Shown: in pieces, positions 16,640 to 25,314 of the stretch
Numbering within the stretch: position 1 is the stretch's first letter
Layout: each line of letters begins with the position of its first letter
Assembly (NCBI RefSeq): GCF_014385005.1
Contig: NZ_JACRSZ010000018.1
Coordinates: 7,264-71,263, forward strand
DNA from: Jingyaoa shaoxingensis
GTDB lineage: Bacteria > Bacillota > Clostridia > Lachnospirales > Lachnospiraceae
Length of the DNA: 64,000 nt
Direction: 5' to 3'
Translations under genes and position numbers: made by a program
The notes under the pieces: model-generated
What the model saw: only the letters and a program-made list of their open reading frames with translations
The model's database searches: none
Told to the model about the DNA's origin: nothing

Positions 16640-18114
16640 AACATAACCTCCGCAATCTGTCCCGCATACTGTACCAGCGGACCACAGAATATTCCAAGAA
16701 GCAGTGACAGACATGCCAGCACTGCAACCGGTATTACCATGGCTTTTACAGGTTCTTTTTTCTCCAGATGTGCATAATCGTATGTATCACCCGGCAGGAA
16801 TCCTTTCATCGTAACCGGCAAAAGATATCCTGCTGTCAGCAGTGCACTGATCAGCAGCACTACCGGTCCCAGCCAGAAAAATACAGATATGCCTGAATCC
16901 AGTGCCCCTTCTGCCAGATACCATTTGCTGATAAATCCACTCGCTGGCGGAATTCCAATCAGCGCCAGTGATGCAATGGTATAACAGATCATGGTCACCG
17001 GCATTTCTTTTCCGATTCCACGTATCTGATCTGCTTTTGTTTTTCCTGTACGGAAAATGACTGCTCCCACACACAGGAAGAGGCAGGACTTGATACATGC
17101 ATGGAATACCACATGGAGCATGGCTCCTGTCATAGCTTCCGGCTGTAAAAGTGCCAGTCCAAACAAAATATAGGAAATCTGGCTTACCGTAGAATAGGCG
17201 AGCCTTTTCTTCAGGAGATTTTCCCTGTAAGCGAGCATAGATCCCATAAATACAGTAATCAGCGCCAGCGTCAGCCATGTCTTCTGTACCCAGGTACCAC
17301 GTATAAAATCCGCTCCGACAATCTCGTATACAACACGGATTACTCCCAGCACCCCCATTTTTACAATCACACCTGACAGTACCGCACTTGCCGGTGCAGG
17401 TGCCGCCGGATGAGCAGTTGCCAGCCAGCCGTGCAGTGGAAACATACCAGCTTTTACACCAAATCCCAGAATCATCAGAAATGCTGCTGTAAGAATCAGC
17501 GTCTCATGACCTGTTACTGCTGCCAGGTTCAACGTGCCTCCCGGAGTAAAATTCAGAGAAGTTGTATAATGGTTTAATACATATGTTCCGAATAATACCA
17601 GGTAAGCACCACACAGGGAATACAGCAGATACTTGATGCCCGCCGTAATTGCCTCTCTGGTTCTGGTATGCAGTACCAGCGGCACTGTGGTCAGTGTCAT
17701 CATTTCATAAAACAGATAAAAGGTCACCAGATTACCTGCATAACAGAGTGCCATCAACACCCCATACACCACCAGAAAAAATCCGAAAAAACGTTTCTGG
17801 TCTTCTTCTTTTTTCATATATTCTCCCGCAAAACAGATGGATGCTGTCCAGACAACCGTCACCACTGCTGCCAACAGTCTGCCAAGGGCATCCATATGAA
17901 AATACACCGGCAGTTCACTTCCAATGGAAAACAACAGCACAGACTTCTCTTTGCCTGACACATTCAGAATCAGGAAACAGCCCGCTATAATCATTGCTGT
18001 CAACGCCTTACGTGCCAGTTCTTTTTGTGAACCTTCTTTTCGGTTCAGAAGCATCTCCAGTCCTGCCAGCACGGGGAAACACATATTCAATAAAAGCAAA
18101 ATGATATCAGACAT
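16636..18114 (-). CDS. NuoM/NuoN-like antiporter subunit
   Basis: A 492-residue polytopic protein of the proton-conducting transporter family. Helix-5 Glu lies in FYLFYEMMTLTTVPLV, the helix-7 Lys in GVKAGMFPLHGWLATAHP, and a later Lys in FHACIKSCLFLC. It begins 12 bases after the MrpD-like gene and its stop overlaps the start of the next subunit by four bases. Family knowledge: each such subunit is a potential proton or sodium channel half-unit. Its partner is most likely its close paralogue directly downstream. Confidence 0.88.
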   Translation of the reverse strand: MSDIILLLLNMCFPVLAGLEMLLNRKEGSQKELARKALTAMIIAGCFLILNVSGKEKSVLLFSIGSELPVYFHMDALGRLLAAVVTVVWTASICFAGEYMKKEEDQKRFFGFFLVVYGVLMALCYAGNLVTFYLFYEMMTLTTVPLVLHTRTREAITAGIKYLLYSLCGAYLVLFGTYVLNHYTTSLNFTPGGTLNLAAVTGHETLILTAAFLMILGFGVKAGMFPLHGWLATAHPAAPAPASAVLSGVIVKMGVLGVIRVVYEIVGADFIRGTWVQKTWLTLALITVFMGSMLAYRENLLKKRLAYSTVSQISYILFGLALLQPEAMTGAMLHVVFHACIKSCLFLCVGAVIFRTGKTKADQIRGIGKEMPVTMICYTIASLALIGIPPASGFISKWYLAEGALDSGISVFFWLGPVVLLISALLTAGYLLPVTMKGFLPGDTYDYAHLEKKEPVKAMVIPVAVLACLSLLLGIFCGPLVQYAGQIAEVML

Positions 18115-18126
18115 TTTCTACTCCCC

Positions 18127-19641
18127 CTATGAAAAATTCTGCAGCCCGATCTCAATAATATGAACAATCGGCTGGGACATCATGCCCAGAACCAGATTCA
18201 GCAAAATAAAACAGATAATGGTAATGCCATACATCTTCTGTTCTGACAGTCTGAAACTCAGATATCCCTGTTTCTTTTCATATGCACGTTTTTCCGGCAC
18301 ATAGATCCGAATAACGGTTTTCAGAAAATAAACTGCATTCAGAATTGTGCTGATGGCAAGCACAATGACCGTCGGGAAAATCTTCACCGGTGCATTATGT
18401 GCTACAGCCGCCTGTGCAAAAAGGATCTTGCTCACAAATCCGGCAAAGCAGGGAATCCCTACCATAGACAGAGAACCCACGGTAAATCCCACTCCTGCAA
18501 TCTTATTACGGTAACCGGAACCGGTCAGTTCAGAAAAATGTCGGCTTCCATTGGATGCATCTGTCAGTCCGATGGCTGAAATAAAGAGCATGGACTTGGT
18601 TGCAGCATGCATCAGAATATGAAATACACTTGCTACCATCCCGGCTTCCGTTCCCAGTCCAAATCCCATATAGATATATCCAATCTGTGCAACAGAGGAA
18701 AAGGAGATCATCCTGCGAATATCGTTTTCCCAGATTGCATTGACTGAGCCAAATATCATAGCACAAAGACCAAATACAAATAATACGTTCAGGATATGAC
18801 TGCCACGGATAATATGAATTCCAATCACACGGTAAAAGATCTTAATCAGCAGAAATATGTACCCTTTCGATACCAGACTGGATAACATTGCTGCAGAAGA
18901 TACAGTTGAATATCCATAGGCATCCGGCAGCCATGCATGAAACGGAAACAGAGCACTTTTGATGGAAAGTCCAACTGTAATCAGACCGATGGTAATCATC
19001 ATCGGCACCTGATAACTGCTCTCCTGCATAATCTGCTGTACCGACTCCTGAATATTAGACATCAACAAATGCCCTGTAAGGTCATAGAGCATACAGATCC
19101 CCATCAACAGCAAACCTGAACCCAAAAGGCTCATGATCATATACCGCACTGCTGCCACAATGGTCCGTCCGTTCTGCCGGATCATAATCAGTCCGCATGC
19201 AGCGATGGTGTTGATCTCTACAAATACATAAGCCGTAAACAGGTCATTGGTATAAATCAGTGCCAGCAGGGAACTGAGCAGTAAATCTGTCAGGATATAA
19301 TAAATATTGTGTTTGGTAATCTCCACTTCATCTTTCAGTTTCTTTCTTCCACCCAGAAGAGATAGCAGCATAATAATAGAAAAAATGAGTGCCATCAACG
19401 CTTCCAGTGCACCGGCACGAATCTCATTGCCCCACGGCGCAGGGAAATGTCCCATCATGAATGTATAGCTTCCACCAACCTTCAGCATATAAGACAACAG
19501 CCATGCTGACATGGCCCCCACCAGGGTAATGACTGCCGTGTTTAGCCATTTTGCCTGTTTTTCCGGAAGAACGGAACTGATAATTCCTGAAAACATGGAC
19601 AAAATAATAGAGAAGAAAGGCACATTCTGTACAAAAGCCAT
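18127..19641 (-). CDS. MrpD/MbhH-like antiporter subunit
   Basis: A 504-residue membrane protein closest to MrpD/MnhD. The helix-5 Glu is in TAYVFVEINTIAACG, the helix-7 Lys in LSIKSALFPFHAWLPDAY and the later Lys in MHAATKSMLFI. Its start overlaps the MrpC stop by one base (TAATG). In Mrp and Mbh complexes, MrpC and MrpD subunits are neighbours, which matches this order. It is one of four antiporter-type subunits in the operon. Confidence 0.9.
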   Translation of the reverse strand: MAFVQNVPFFSIILSMFSGIISSVLPEKQAKWLNTAVITLVGAMSAWLLSYMLKVGGSYTFMMGHFPAPWGNEIRAGALEALMALIFSIIMLLSLLGGRKKLKDEVEITKHNIYYILTDLLLSSLLALIYTNDLFTAYVFVEINTIAACGLIMIRQNGRTIVAAVRYMIMSLLGSGLLLMGICMLYDLTGHLLMSNIQESVQQIMQESSYQVPMMITIGLITVGLSIKSALFPFHAWLPDAYGYSTVSSAAMLSSLVSKGYIFLLIKIFYRVIGIHIIRGSHILNVLFVFGLCAMIFGSVNAIWENDIRRMISFSSVAQIGYIYMGFGLGTEAGMVASVFHILMHAATKSMLFISAIGLTDASNGSRHFSELTGSGYRNKIAGVGFTVGSLSMVGIPCFAGFVSKILFAQAAVAHNAPVKIFPTVIVLAISTILNAVYFLKTVIRIYVPEKRAYEKKQGYLSFRLSEQKMYGITIICFILLNLVLGMMSQPIVHIIEIGLQNFS

Positions 19642-20024
19642 TAACGTCCCTCCTTCTTCAGTCTGGCTGATATCTCGTCCAGATCCAGCGTATGATATCT
19701 CTTATATAACCGTACTGTCAGTGACAGCATCAATGCCGTAACCGATACGGATACCACGATTCCGGTCAGCACCAGCCCACTTGGGATCGGATTGATATAG
19801 GTATCTACATCCTGAATGCCATTTACCACAATGGGAGCCAGACGACCTTCAATATAGCCTTTCTCTGCCAGAAACAGATAAATCGATGAATCCATAATAT
19901 TCAGACCAATGATCTTCCGGATCAGATTTTTCTGAAAAAGAAGATTGGCAAAACCGATACCAAACAGCAGCATCGCCACCTCTTCTCCGATATTGGAAAT
20001 AAAGTTTGCTCCAAAAACTATCAT
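19641..20024 (-). CDS. MrpC/NuoK-like antiporter subunit
   Basis: A 127-residue three-helix membrane protein of the MnhC/NuoK family; ISNIGEEVAMLLFGIGFANLL carries the buried Glu positions known to matter in this family, and LIRKIIGLNIMDSSIYLFL is typical of MrpC. The start at 20024 follows the previous stop by four bases and has GGAGG at longish spacing; a start at 20096 would overlap the upstream gene by 68 bases. It is expected to sit between MrpD and the small Mrp subunits. Confidence 0.88.
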   Translation of the reverse strand: MIVFGANFISNIGEEVAMLLFGIGFANLLFQKNLIRKIIGLNIMDSSIYLFLAEKGYIEGRLAPIVVNGIQDVDTYINPIPSGLVLTGIVVSVSVTALMLSLTVRLYKRYHTLDLDEISARLKKEGR

Positions 20025-20028
20025 GAGA

Positions 20029-20988
20029 TCAGAATCCTCCTTTCCGGAATAATGCAAAAAATGCATACATAGTACAAGCCACAACCATTCCCACACAGAT
20101 ATTCAGTGGAAGAATCAGTCCACTGCTGATAATGGCTCCCGCTTTTCCCAAGGGAATCCCACTCTCCAGATGATGAGCGCCGGTATAAAAAGAATAGCTT
20201 TTAGCCAGACAGTAAAATGTCAGGGCGCTAAAACTCACCCACTTATAGGTCTTCTCCGTAAAGAATCGTTCTGTCTTCTTAAATCCAAAGGCATTCAGAT
20301 ACAGAATCAGTCCGGCACCGATAATGGCGCCACCCGAAAACCCTCCTCCCGGTGACAGATGGCCATTCAGAATTACATATATTCCAAAAATGAAAATAAT
20401 CGGTACCAGTACTCCGGTAATCGTCTGCAAAATCACATCGTTTTTCGGTTCATAATAACTGTCTCTTTTCTCTTCTTCCTCTGCACTGTCTTTTCCTTTT
20501 TTCTTGTCATTACGCAGAAGAATCAAAACTGTACAGGTGGCAATAAACAACACGTTCGACTCACCAAAAGTATCAAACGCCCGGTAATCCAGAATCATAC
20601 CGGTTACAATGTTCACAGCTCCCGTATCCTGCAATCCATCTTCAATATACTTTGCTGCCACCTCATTGCTACCTGGATTATGGCTATTTCCCACAGGCGG
20701 CAGGTAAGATACCTGCACCAAAAGAATGAGAATCAGTGCCATGGCACACAGCAGCCCTGCCACTCTGTAAAATCTTCTGAAAAATCCATAGATCCGGTTG
20801 TGTTCGATATCATATGTCTTTTCTATCATTCTGTCATGGTCCCGGCGATGCTTCAAAATTGCATGTTCATCCGGAATATACTCCCGTTCCAGTTTTAGTA
20901 TTTCCGGCTGGGAATCACTTTCGTCCTTTTCCCATACTGCACGCCAGAAGGCTTTGATTCCTCCGCAGCGATTGTCAGTTCCTTTCAT
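20029..20988 (-). CDS. MbhE-MnhB fusion subunit of the antiporter
   Basis: A 319-residue fusion protein. After a charged N terminus and a first helix (LLCAMALILILLVQV), a domain with NIVTGMILDYRAFDTFGESNVL matches the MbhE segment found at the C terminus of MrpA. The second half (about 185-319) is an MnhB/MrpB domain with GHLSPGGGFSGGAIIGAGLIL. Mbh-type operons carry these as separate genes. Its start overlaps the DUF4040 gene by four bases. Confidence 0.87.
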   Translation of the reverse strand: MKGTDNRCGGIKAFWRAVWEKDESDSQPEILKLEREYIPDEHAILKHRRDHDRMIEKTYDIEHNRIYGFFRRFYRVAGLLCAMALILILLVQVSYLPPVGNSHNPGSNEVAAKYIEDGLQDTGAVNIVTGMILDYRAFDTFGESNVLFIATCTVLILLRNDKKKGKDSAEEEEKRDSYYEPKNDVILQTITGVLVPIIFIFGIYVILNGHLSPGGGFSGGAIIGAGLILYLNAFGFKKTERFFTEKTYKWVSFSALTFYCLAKSYSFYTGAHHLESGIPLGKAGAIISSGLILPLNICVGMVVACTMYAFFALFRKGGF

Positions 20989-21266
20989 TTTTCTTTCCTC
21001 CTGCTCTCTGTCTCATCCTGGTCTTTTTCTTCATCCATGGCATGGATCTTTTTGAGCGTGGCAAAGAACAGAATGGTCGTTACACCTGCCCCCACTGCAG
21101 CTTCCGTAATAGCAAGATCCGGGGACTGTAACAGAATCCACATAATAGACATAATCAGACTGAAACTCATAAAAATAAGAATAGAATTCAGCAGATTCCT
21201 GGAAAAGCTGACGGATACTGCGCACAGAACCAGAAATGCCAGCAGCATATATTCAAATATCTTCAT
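20985..21266 (-). CDS. MbhD/DUF4040-type antiporter subunit
   Basis: A 93-residue, three-helix protein of the MbhD (DUF4040) family; the signature is SPDLAITEAAVGAGVTTILFF. This corresponds to a part of the C-terminal region of MrpA that here is a separate gene. Start ATG at 21266 has GAGGAG upstream and overlaps the stop of the MnhG gene (TGATG). A charged tail (DEEKDQDETESRRKEK) ends the protein. Confidence 0.88.
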   Translation of the reverse strand: MKIFEYMLLAFLVLCAVSVSFSRNLLNSILIFMSFSLIMSIMWILLQSPDLAITEAAVGAGVTTILFFATLKKIHAMDEEKDQDETESRRKEK

Positions 21267-21640
21267 CACTCTTCTCCTCTCTGCTGACTCTGTTTTTCAA
21301 GGCTCTCACAAATCTCCTCCGGCATCTCACACCGATGCTTCACATCCGGGTTCGTCACTGCCTCAAGTCTGGCAATCAAATGCGACGATACCGGTGAAGA
21401 ACACCACAGGAAGATCACTACCAGTGCCAGCTTCAGTGTTGTAAAATTCCATCCTGACAGCAGCATCAAACCCAGCAGGGAACTGCCGATTCCCAGGGTA
21501 TCTCCCATTGCCGCAGCCTGCATTCTGTTCAATACATAGTCAAACTTAAACAGCGCAATGATCTGTATTCCGAAAAGGAACATACCAATCAGTAAAAAAA
21601 TCACTCCAAGTGCAAAACGCAGCCAGCTAAGAATTACCAT
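21266..21640 (-). CDS. MrpG/MnhG-type antiporter subunit
   Basis: A 124-residue small membrane subunit with about three helices. FDYVLNRMQAAAMGDTLGIGSSLLGL is the MnhG family hallmark (usually R.HA.t...t.G..l...G). A hydrophilic tail follows PVSSHLIARLEA. It overlaps the MrpF gene by 14 bases and the DUF4040 gene by one, so translation is coupled along the operon. Role in the complex: structural small subunit, exact function unknown. Confidence 0.88.
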   Translation of the reverse strand: MVILSWLRFALGVIFLLIGMFLFGIQIIALFKFDYVLNRMQAAAMGDTLGIGSSLLGLMLLSGWNFTTLKLALVVIFLWCSSPVSSHLIARLEAVTNPDVKHRCEMPEEICESLEKQSQQRGEE

Positions 21641-21977
21641 GTTCCTTCTCCTCCTTTTCTTCTGTAACTTCTTCCCGGTTCTGTTCCTGCTCCTTTCGTT
21701 CCAGATACACTCCGGTATATACCTTCGTCAGCACAACTACCGCCAGGAAACTGATCATGGCATAAATCAGGCAGATGTCTACCAAATATCCTTCCTGCAG
21801 GTACAGCGCTAAAATCGATATAATTACCATAACCATGGTTCCCATCATATTGACTGCCATCAGACGATCTGCGATGGATGGTCCCTTTACTGCCCTGAGC
21901 AGACACAAAAACAGCAGACATGCCAGATAAATCAGTATCACAGCAAACAGCCATGGACATTTACTCATGATTTCCAT
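21627..21977 (-). CDS. MrpF/MnhF-type antiporter subunit
   Basis: A small three-helix subunit, about 116 residues. The family motif LRAVKGPSIADRLMAVNMMGT is clear. I chose ATG 21977, about four bases after AGGTGAG; ATG 21968 and GTG 21986 are alternatives. It overlaps the end of the MnhE gene. The C-terminal tail is rich in Glu and Lys and unusually long for MrpF. Confidence 0.87.
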   Translation of the reverse strand: MEIMSKCPWLFAVILIYLACLLFLCLLRAVKGPSIADRLMAVNMMGTMVMVIISILALYLQEGYLVDICLIYAMISFLAVVVLTKVYTGVYLERKEQEQNREEVTEEKEEKEHGNS

Positions 21978-22446
21978 GTGTCTCACCTATCCTTTCCATG
22001 TGTTCCAGCATTTTCACAAAGGACGATTCCTCCATTCCGTAAGCCAGGGAACGATCCAGACAGTGGACAATCACTTCATCTCCGTGAAGCGACACCGTAA
22101 TCGTACCTGGTGTCAACGTAATCGAATTCGTCAGAATCACCTTTGCCAGATTAGACTTCAAAGTAGTTCTGAAAGACACCATGATCGGTTCGACCTCGTT
22201 TGTCCCAGACAATACAAAATGGCAGACAGCAACATTTGCCCTTACAATCTCAATCAGAAGATTGCCCAGATACAGCAGAAAATACCCGCTGCGCCGGATG
22301 AGCAGACTCTCCTTCTGCCAGCTGTAATCCATAAATTTGCAGACAAAACCAAACATCAAAAAGGCAACTACAATTCCAAAGATCAGAATCTCCGTTGTAA
22401 TCGCCCCGTTAAAAATTATCCATACAAGAAAAAATAATAAAAGCAT
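21961..22446 (-). CDS. MrpE/MnhE-type antiporter subunit
   Basis: A 161-residue membrane protein, first gene of the antiporter operon. The MnhE domain is recognised by SFRTTLKSNLAKVILTNSITLTPGTITV, a near-universal motif (LANSITLTPGT). GAGGAG lies eight bases before ATG 22446; a GTG nine bases further upstream would be directly on the ribosome site. A promoter with an extended -10 lies 30 bases upstream. Gene order E, F, G, MbhD, MbhE-B, C, D is that of Mrp-related modules in Mbh-type complexes. Confidence 0.9.
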   Translation of the reverse strand: MLLLFFLVWIIFNGAITTEILIFGIVVAFLMFGFVCKFMDYSWQKESLLIRRSGYFLLYLGNLLIEIVRANVAVCHFVLSGTNEVEPIMVSFRTTLKSNLAKVILTNSITLTPGTITVSLHGDEVIVHCLDRSLAYGMEESSFVKMLEHMERIGETHGNHE

Positions 22447-22475
22447 TGTCCTCACTCCTCAAGTTTCTGGTGATA

Positions 22476-22484
22476 ATTATACCA
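22476..22484 (-). promoter_or_regulatory. Extended -10 promoter of the antiporter operon
   Basis: On the minus strand TGGTATAAT gives a perfect -10 hexamer with the TGn extension, about 30 bases before the MnhE start. No good -35 is seen, as is common for extended -10 promoters. It lies in the 109-base gap after spoVAC, so the antiporter can be expressed by the housekeeping sigma factor apart from sporulation. Confidence 0.6.
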
Positions 22485-22555
22485 TGTTTGCCACAGAAGT
22501 GAAACTGCATTTTACAATAATTATATTTTTTTCATCTGAACCCTCTTGTTTTTGT

Positions 22556-22999
22556 TCAAATCAGCCAGTATATTACTCCCAACACCCAGCTTGTAAAAAT
22601 ACCATACAGAATGACAGGACCTGCAATATTAAAAATCTTACAGCCTATTCCAAATACCTGTCCTTCTTTCTGGAACTCAATGGCCGGTGCAGCCACAGAA
22701 TTGGCAAAACCGGTAATCGGAACCAGTGTTCCAGCGCCCCCGAATTTTGCCAGTGGCTGATACCAGCCCATTGCAGTCATAATAATACTGATCAGTACCA
22801 GAAGCATGGCACACCAGCCTGCTGCAGTCTCTGTATCCATCCCAAGTGCCTGTCCTGCGTTCAGGATTGCCTGTCCCACTGTACAGATCATTCCCCCTGT
22901 CACGAATGCTTTCAGACAGTTCAAAATCACATTGTGTTTTGGAGTTACCTTTTTCACATATTCCTGATAAGCCTGATTTCTTTGTTGCTCTTTATCCAT
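22556..22999 (-). CDS. spoVAC: Stage V sporulation protein AC
   Basis: A 147-residue membrane protein with about four helices matching SpoVAC (family about 150). Visible hallmarks are GWYQPLAKFGGAGTLVPITGFANSVAAPAIEFQKEG. SpoVAC proteins are thought to form a mechanosensitive channel for dipicolinic acid in the spore inner membrane. It follows spoVAB after 11 bases. In Bacillus the next gene would be spoVAD; here an antiporter operon follows instead. Confidence 0.95.
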   Translation of the reverse strand: MDKEQQRNQAYQEYVKKVTPKHNVILNCLKAFVTGGMICTVGQAILNAGQALGMDTETAAGWCAMLLVLISIIMTAMGWYQPLAKFGGAGTLVPITGFANSVAAPAIEFQKEGQVFGIGCKIFNIAGPVILYGIFTSWVLGVIYWLI

Positions 23000-23010
23000 G
23001 TTTTTCTCCT

Positions 23011-23427
23011 TTACCAGTTCATGTAGAATTGCAACAGGCTGCCGAGGATTTTCCCCAATGCCAGGTTCCAGATAATCATACTGATTCCTGTGGTAATCCC
23101 GATTCTTCTGGAAAAAATCGGAAACATATGCACCATTTCTGCCAGTGCCATGATCCAGCCTCCTGTATAAATGCCAGCGGATACTCCCAGTATCAGCAGT
23201 CCTGGCCTGCCAAGAGACAGCGGAATCCGGTAAACCGTCAGCATGTTTCCCAAAATAGCTCCTGTAAATATCATACTTTCATACCAGCGGTTTTCTTTTG
23301 CTGTATGGGTAATTCCCACCAGCCGTGTTACAATACCAAGTCCCACAATCAGAGCAATGACACCTCCCGCCACCAGAAAGCCACAGCTGAAAGCACTGAC
23401 CGCCATAATCACATTCTGTATATTCAT
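23011..23427 (-). CDS. spoVAB: Stage V sporulation protein AB
   Basis: A 138-residue membrane protein with about four helices, length and pattern typical of SpoVAB (FLVAGGVIALIVGLGIVTRLVGITHTA, then ENRWYESMIFTGAILG). The start at 23427 is chosen by similarity and because it follows the spoVAA stop by 10 bases; an upstream extension would run through spoVAA. It is part of the SpoVA dipicolinate channel; its individual role is unknown. Confidence 0.92.
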   Translation of the reverse strand: MNIQNVIMAVSAFSCGFLVAGGVIALIVGLGIVTRLVGITHTAKENRWYESMIFTGAILGNMLTVYRIPLSLGRPGLLILGVSAGIYTGGWIMALAEMVHMFPIFSRRIGITTGISMIIWNLALGKILGSLLQFYMNW

Positions 23428-23437
23428 TCTGTATGCC

Positions 23438-24064
23438 TCACTGTTCTTTCTGCTGCTCTCGTGCGGCATAAGCGGACATAATCGTCTGGTTGACATCCTG
23501 TTCATACGTATGCATCTGCACATCCAGCGGTGTCGGATCTGTTTCGATTCGTTTTCCGGCAAAATGATTGAAAAAGAGAATAATCCCAATTCCCAGTCCA
23601 AATGAATAAGATAATTCCAGCACTGTGAATCCATCCGATGTCTGACCTGTAAACAGCTGATAGATATCCGAAAACAGCCCCTGTATATCCACATCGTTAT
23701 TAAATGTCATAATAGAAAACGCAGCCCCGAAAAAACTCAGAACACTGACTGCTCCTGTCTTCAGATATGCTATTGGCCTGCTTTTTTTCTTTTTTTCTTC
23801 GTAAGTAATAATAAAATCTGCCTCGCCCAGATTCTCCACTTCTACTTCAGGATACTCGGCATGAATCATATCCAGTACTTCCACAACAGACTTCACATAT
23901 CTTCCCGGTCTGGTCAGATGAAAATCTTTCAGTTTCAGTACCTGTATCCGGTTCTTTAAAGAAGTGTTACTACATGTAATCTGTGCGATATCTTTTATCG
24001 TAAGGTTTTTCTGATGCACCAGCACATTACCGTCAATCTTCAGATATAAAGTCTCTTTCGCCAC
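23438..24064 (-). CDS. spoVAA: Stage V sporulation protein AA
   Basis: A 208-residue protein whose first 110 or so residues are soluble (LKIDGNVLVHQKNLTIKDIAQITCS), followed by two membrane helices around 125-145 and 165-185. Length and architecture match SpoVAA. It starts the spoVAA-AB-AC run 73 bases after sigF. In Bacillus the spoVA operon is read by SigG; no clear SigG promoter could be picked out in the 73-base gap. Confidence 0.9.
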   Translation of the reverse strand: MAKETLYLKIDGNVLVHQKNLTIKDIAQITCSNTSLKNRIQVLKLKDFHLTRPGRYVKSVVEVLDMIHAEYPEVEVENLGEADFIITYEEKKKKSRPIAYLKTGAVSVLSFFGAAFSIMTFNNDVDIQGLFSDIYQLFTGQTSDGFTVLELSYSFGLGIGIILFFNHFAGKRIETDPTPLDVQMHTYEQDVNQTIMSAYAAREQQKEQ

Positions 24065-24137
24065 ATGAATCCTCTTTTCCTGTGTTTTTGCATCCGTTCG
24101 GATGTTCTGTTTCTTTTGTTTCTAGCATTCCCACAGA

Positions 24138-24857
24138 TCAGTCTTTTATACATAAACGCATTTTTTTCAGTATCTTTTTCTCCATTCTGGATATCTGCAC
24201 CTGTGTTTTTTCCATCCTTTCTGCAATCTGCTGTTGTGTCATTTCATCAAAATAACGCATCTGTATCAAATCTCGTTCTTCCGGTTCCAATTGTTCCAGC
24301 ACACTGCAAAGAAAGACATGATTCACCAGTTCATTTACAGAGTCCTTTTTATCCTCCACTCTGTCCTCCAGACAGATCTCATTTCCATCTGACTGGTAAA
24401 CGGCTGTCTGCAAAGACTCTATCTCCGTAGATGCTTCCATTGCCATGATGATTTCTTCTCTTGGCACATCGGCCTGCTGTGCAATCTCATCAATGGTCGG
24501 TTCTCGTCCCAGCTGATGAATCAGCTGCTCCCTGATTCTGGACGTCTGATATGCTGTATTTTTCATAGAACGACTGACTTTCAGCATCCCGTCATCTCTC
24601 AGGAAACGCCGGATTTCTCCGGCAATCATGGGTACAGCATATGTTGAGAAACATACTTCCAGTTCAAGGTTAAAATAATCAATTGCCTTCAGAAGTCCAA
24701 TACATCCGATCTGGATCAGATCCTCATTTTCTGCGCCTCTTCCCTGATATCTTTTTACCACATTCCTGACCAGTCCCATGTTTTCCTGCACTGCCGTCTC
24801 TCTTGCTTTTTTATCCCCCTTGTGTGCACATTCAATCAGCCACAGGGTACGATCCAT
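24138..24857 (-). CDS. sigF: RNA polymerase sigma-F factor
   Basis: First forespore-specific sigma factor, 239 residues. Region 2 (ENEDLIQIGCIGLLKAIDYFN), region 3 (GREPTIDEIAQQADVPREEI) and region 4 with its helix-turn-helix (MTQQQIAERMEKTQVQISRMEK) are all present. It follows spoIIAB by two bases, the standard spoIIAA-spoIIAB-sigF order. Activity is held by the anti-sigma factor SpoIIAB until SpoIIAA is dephosphorylated. Confidence 0.97.
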   Translation of the reverse strand: MDRTLWLIECAHKGDKKARETAVQENMGLVRNVVKRYQGRGAENEDLIQIGCIGLLKAIDYFNLELEVCFSTYAVPMIAGEIRRFLRDDGMLKVSRSMKNTAYQTSRIREQLIHQLGREPTIDEIAQQADVPREEIIMAMEASTEIESLQTAVYQSDGNEICLEDRVEDKKDSVNELVNHVFLCSVLEQLEPEERDLIQMRYFDEMTQQQIAERMEKTQVQISRMEKKILKKMRLCIKD

Positions 24858-24859
24858 GC

Positions 24860-25297
24860 CTATTTCCTTTCAAATCTTCCTATTCTTTTCTTCATCCATA
24901 CAGTTGTGCCTTTTCCAGGTGCTGACTCTACTTCCAGTTCATCCATAAATGCTTCCATAAATGCGAATCCCATTCCAGATCGTTCTTCATCCGGCTTTGT
25001 TGTATACATTGGCTGCATGGCAAGTTCCACATCCTCAATTCCAACTCCATAATCTGTCACTTTAACCTCCAGTACCTGATCCTGAATATGGCATTCAATA
25101 TGTATTTTTTTTACTTCATTCTGATATCCGTGTACAATGGCATTGGTCACTGCTTCCGAAAGTGCCGTCTTCACATCTGCCACCTCTTCCAGTGTGGGAT
25201 TCAGTTGTGTCATAAATGACGCCACCGCTACTCTGGCAAAACTCTCATTGCACGGGCGGCTGTCAAACTCCAGTTTCATTTCATTCGTCTCGCTCAT
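24860..25297 (-). CDS. spoIIAB: Anti-sigma-F factor and serine kinase SpoIIAB
   Basis: A 145-residue GHKL-fold kinase that binds sigma-F and phosphorylates SpoIIAA. The ATP-binding boxes are visible: [12 protein letters not shown] (N box), [19 protein letters not shown] (G1) and [15 protein letters not shown] (G2). Length matches the family (about 146). The gap to spoIIAA is 49 bases and contains sequence related to a palindromic element found at the far right of the window. Confidence 0.97.
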   Translation of the reverse strand: MSETNEMKLEFDSRPCNESFARVAVASFMTQLNPTLEEVADVKTALSEAVTNAIVHGYQNEVKKIHIECHIQDQVLEVKVTDYGVGIEDVELAMQPMYTTKPDEERSGMGFAFMEAFMDELEVESAPGKGTTVWMKKRIGRFERK

Positions 25298-25314
25298 GGT
25301 TTCCCCCTTAAAAC

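Noticed and set aside
11964..22446. A complete energy-converting hydrogenase (Mbh/Ech)
   Set aside because: No NiFe large subunit, small subunit, ferredoxin subunit or NuoH-like protein is present, and the operon is bounded by a promoter and a terminator.
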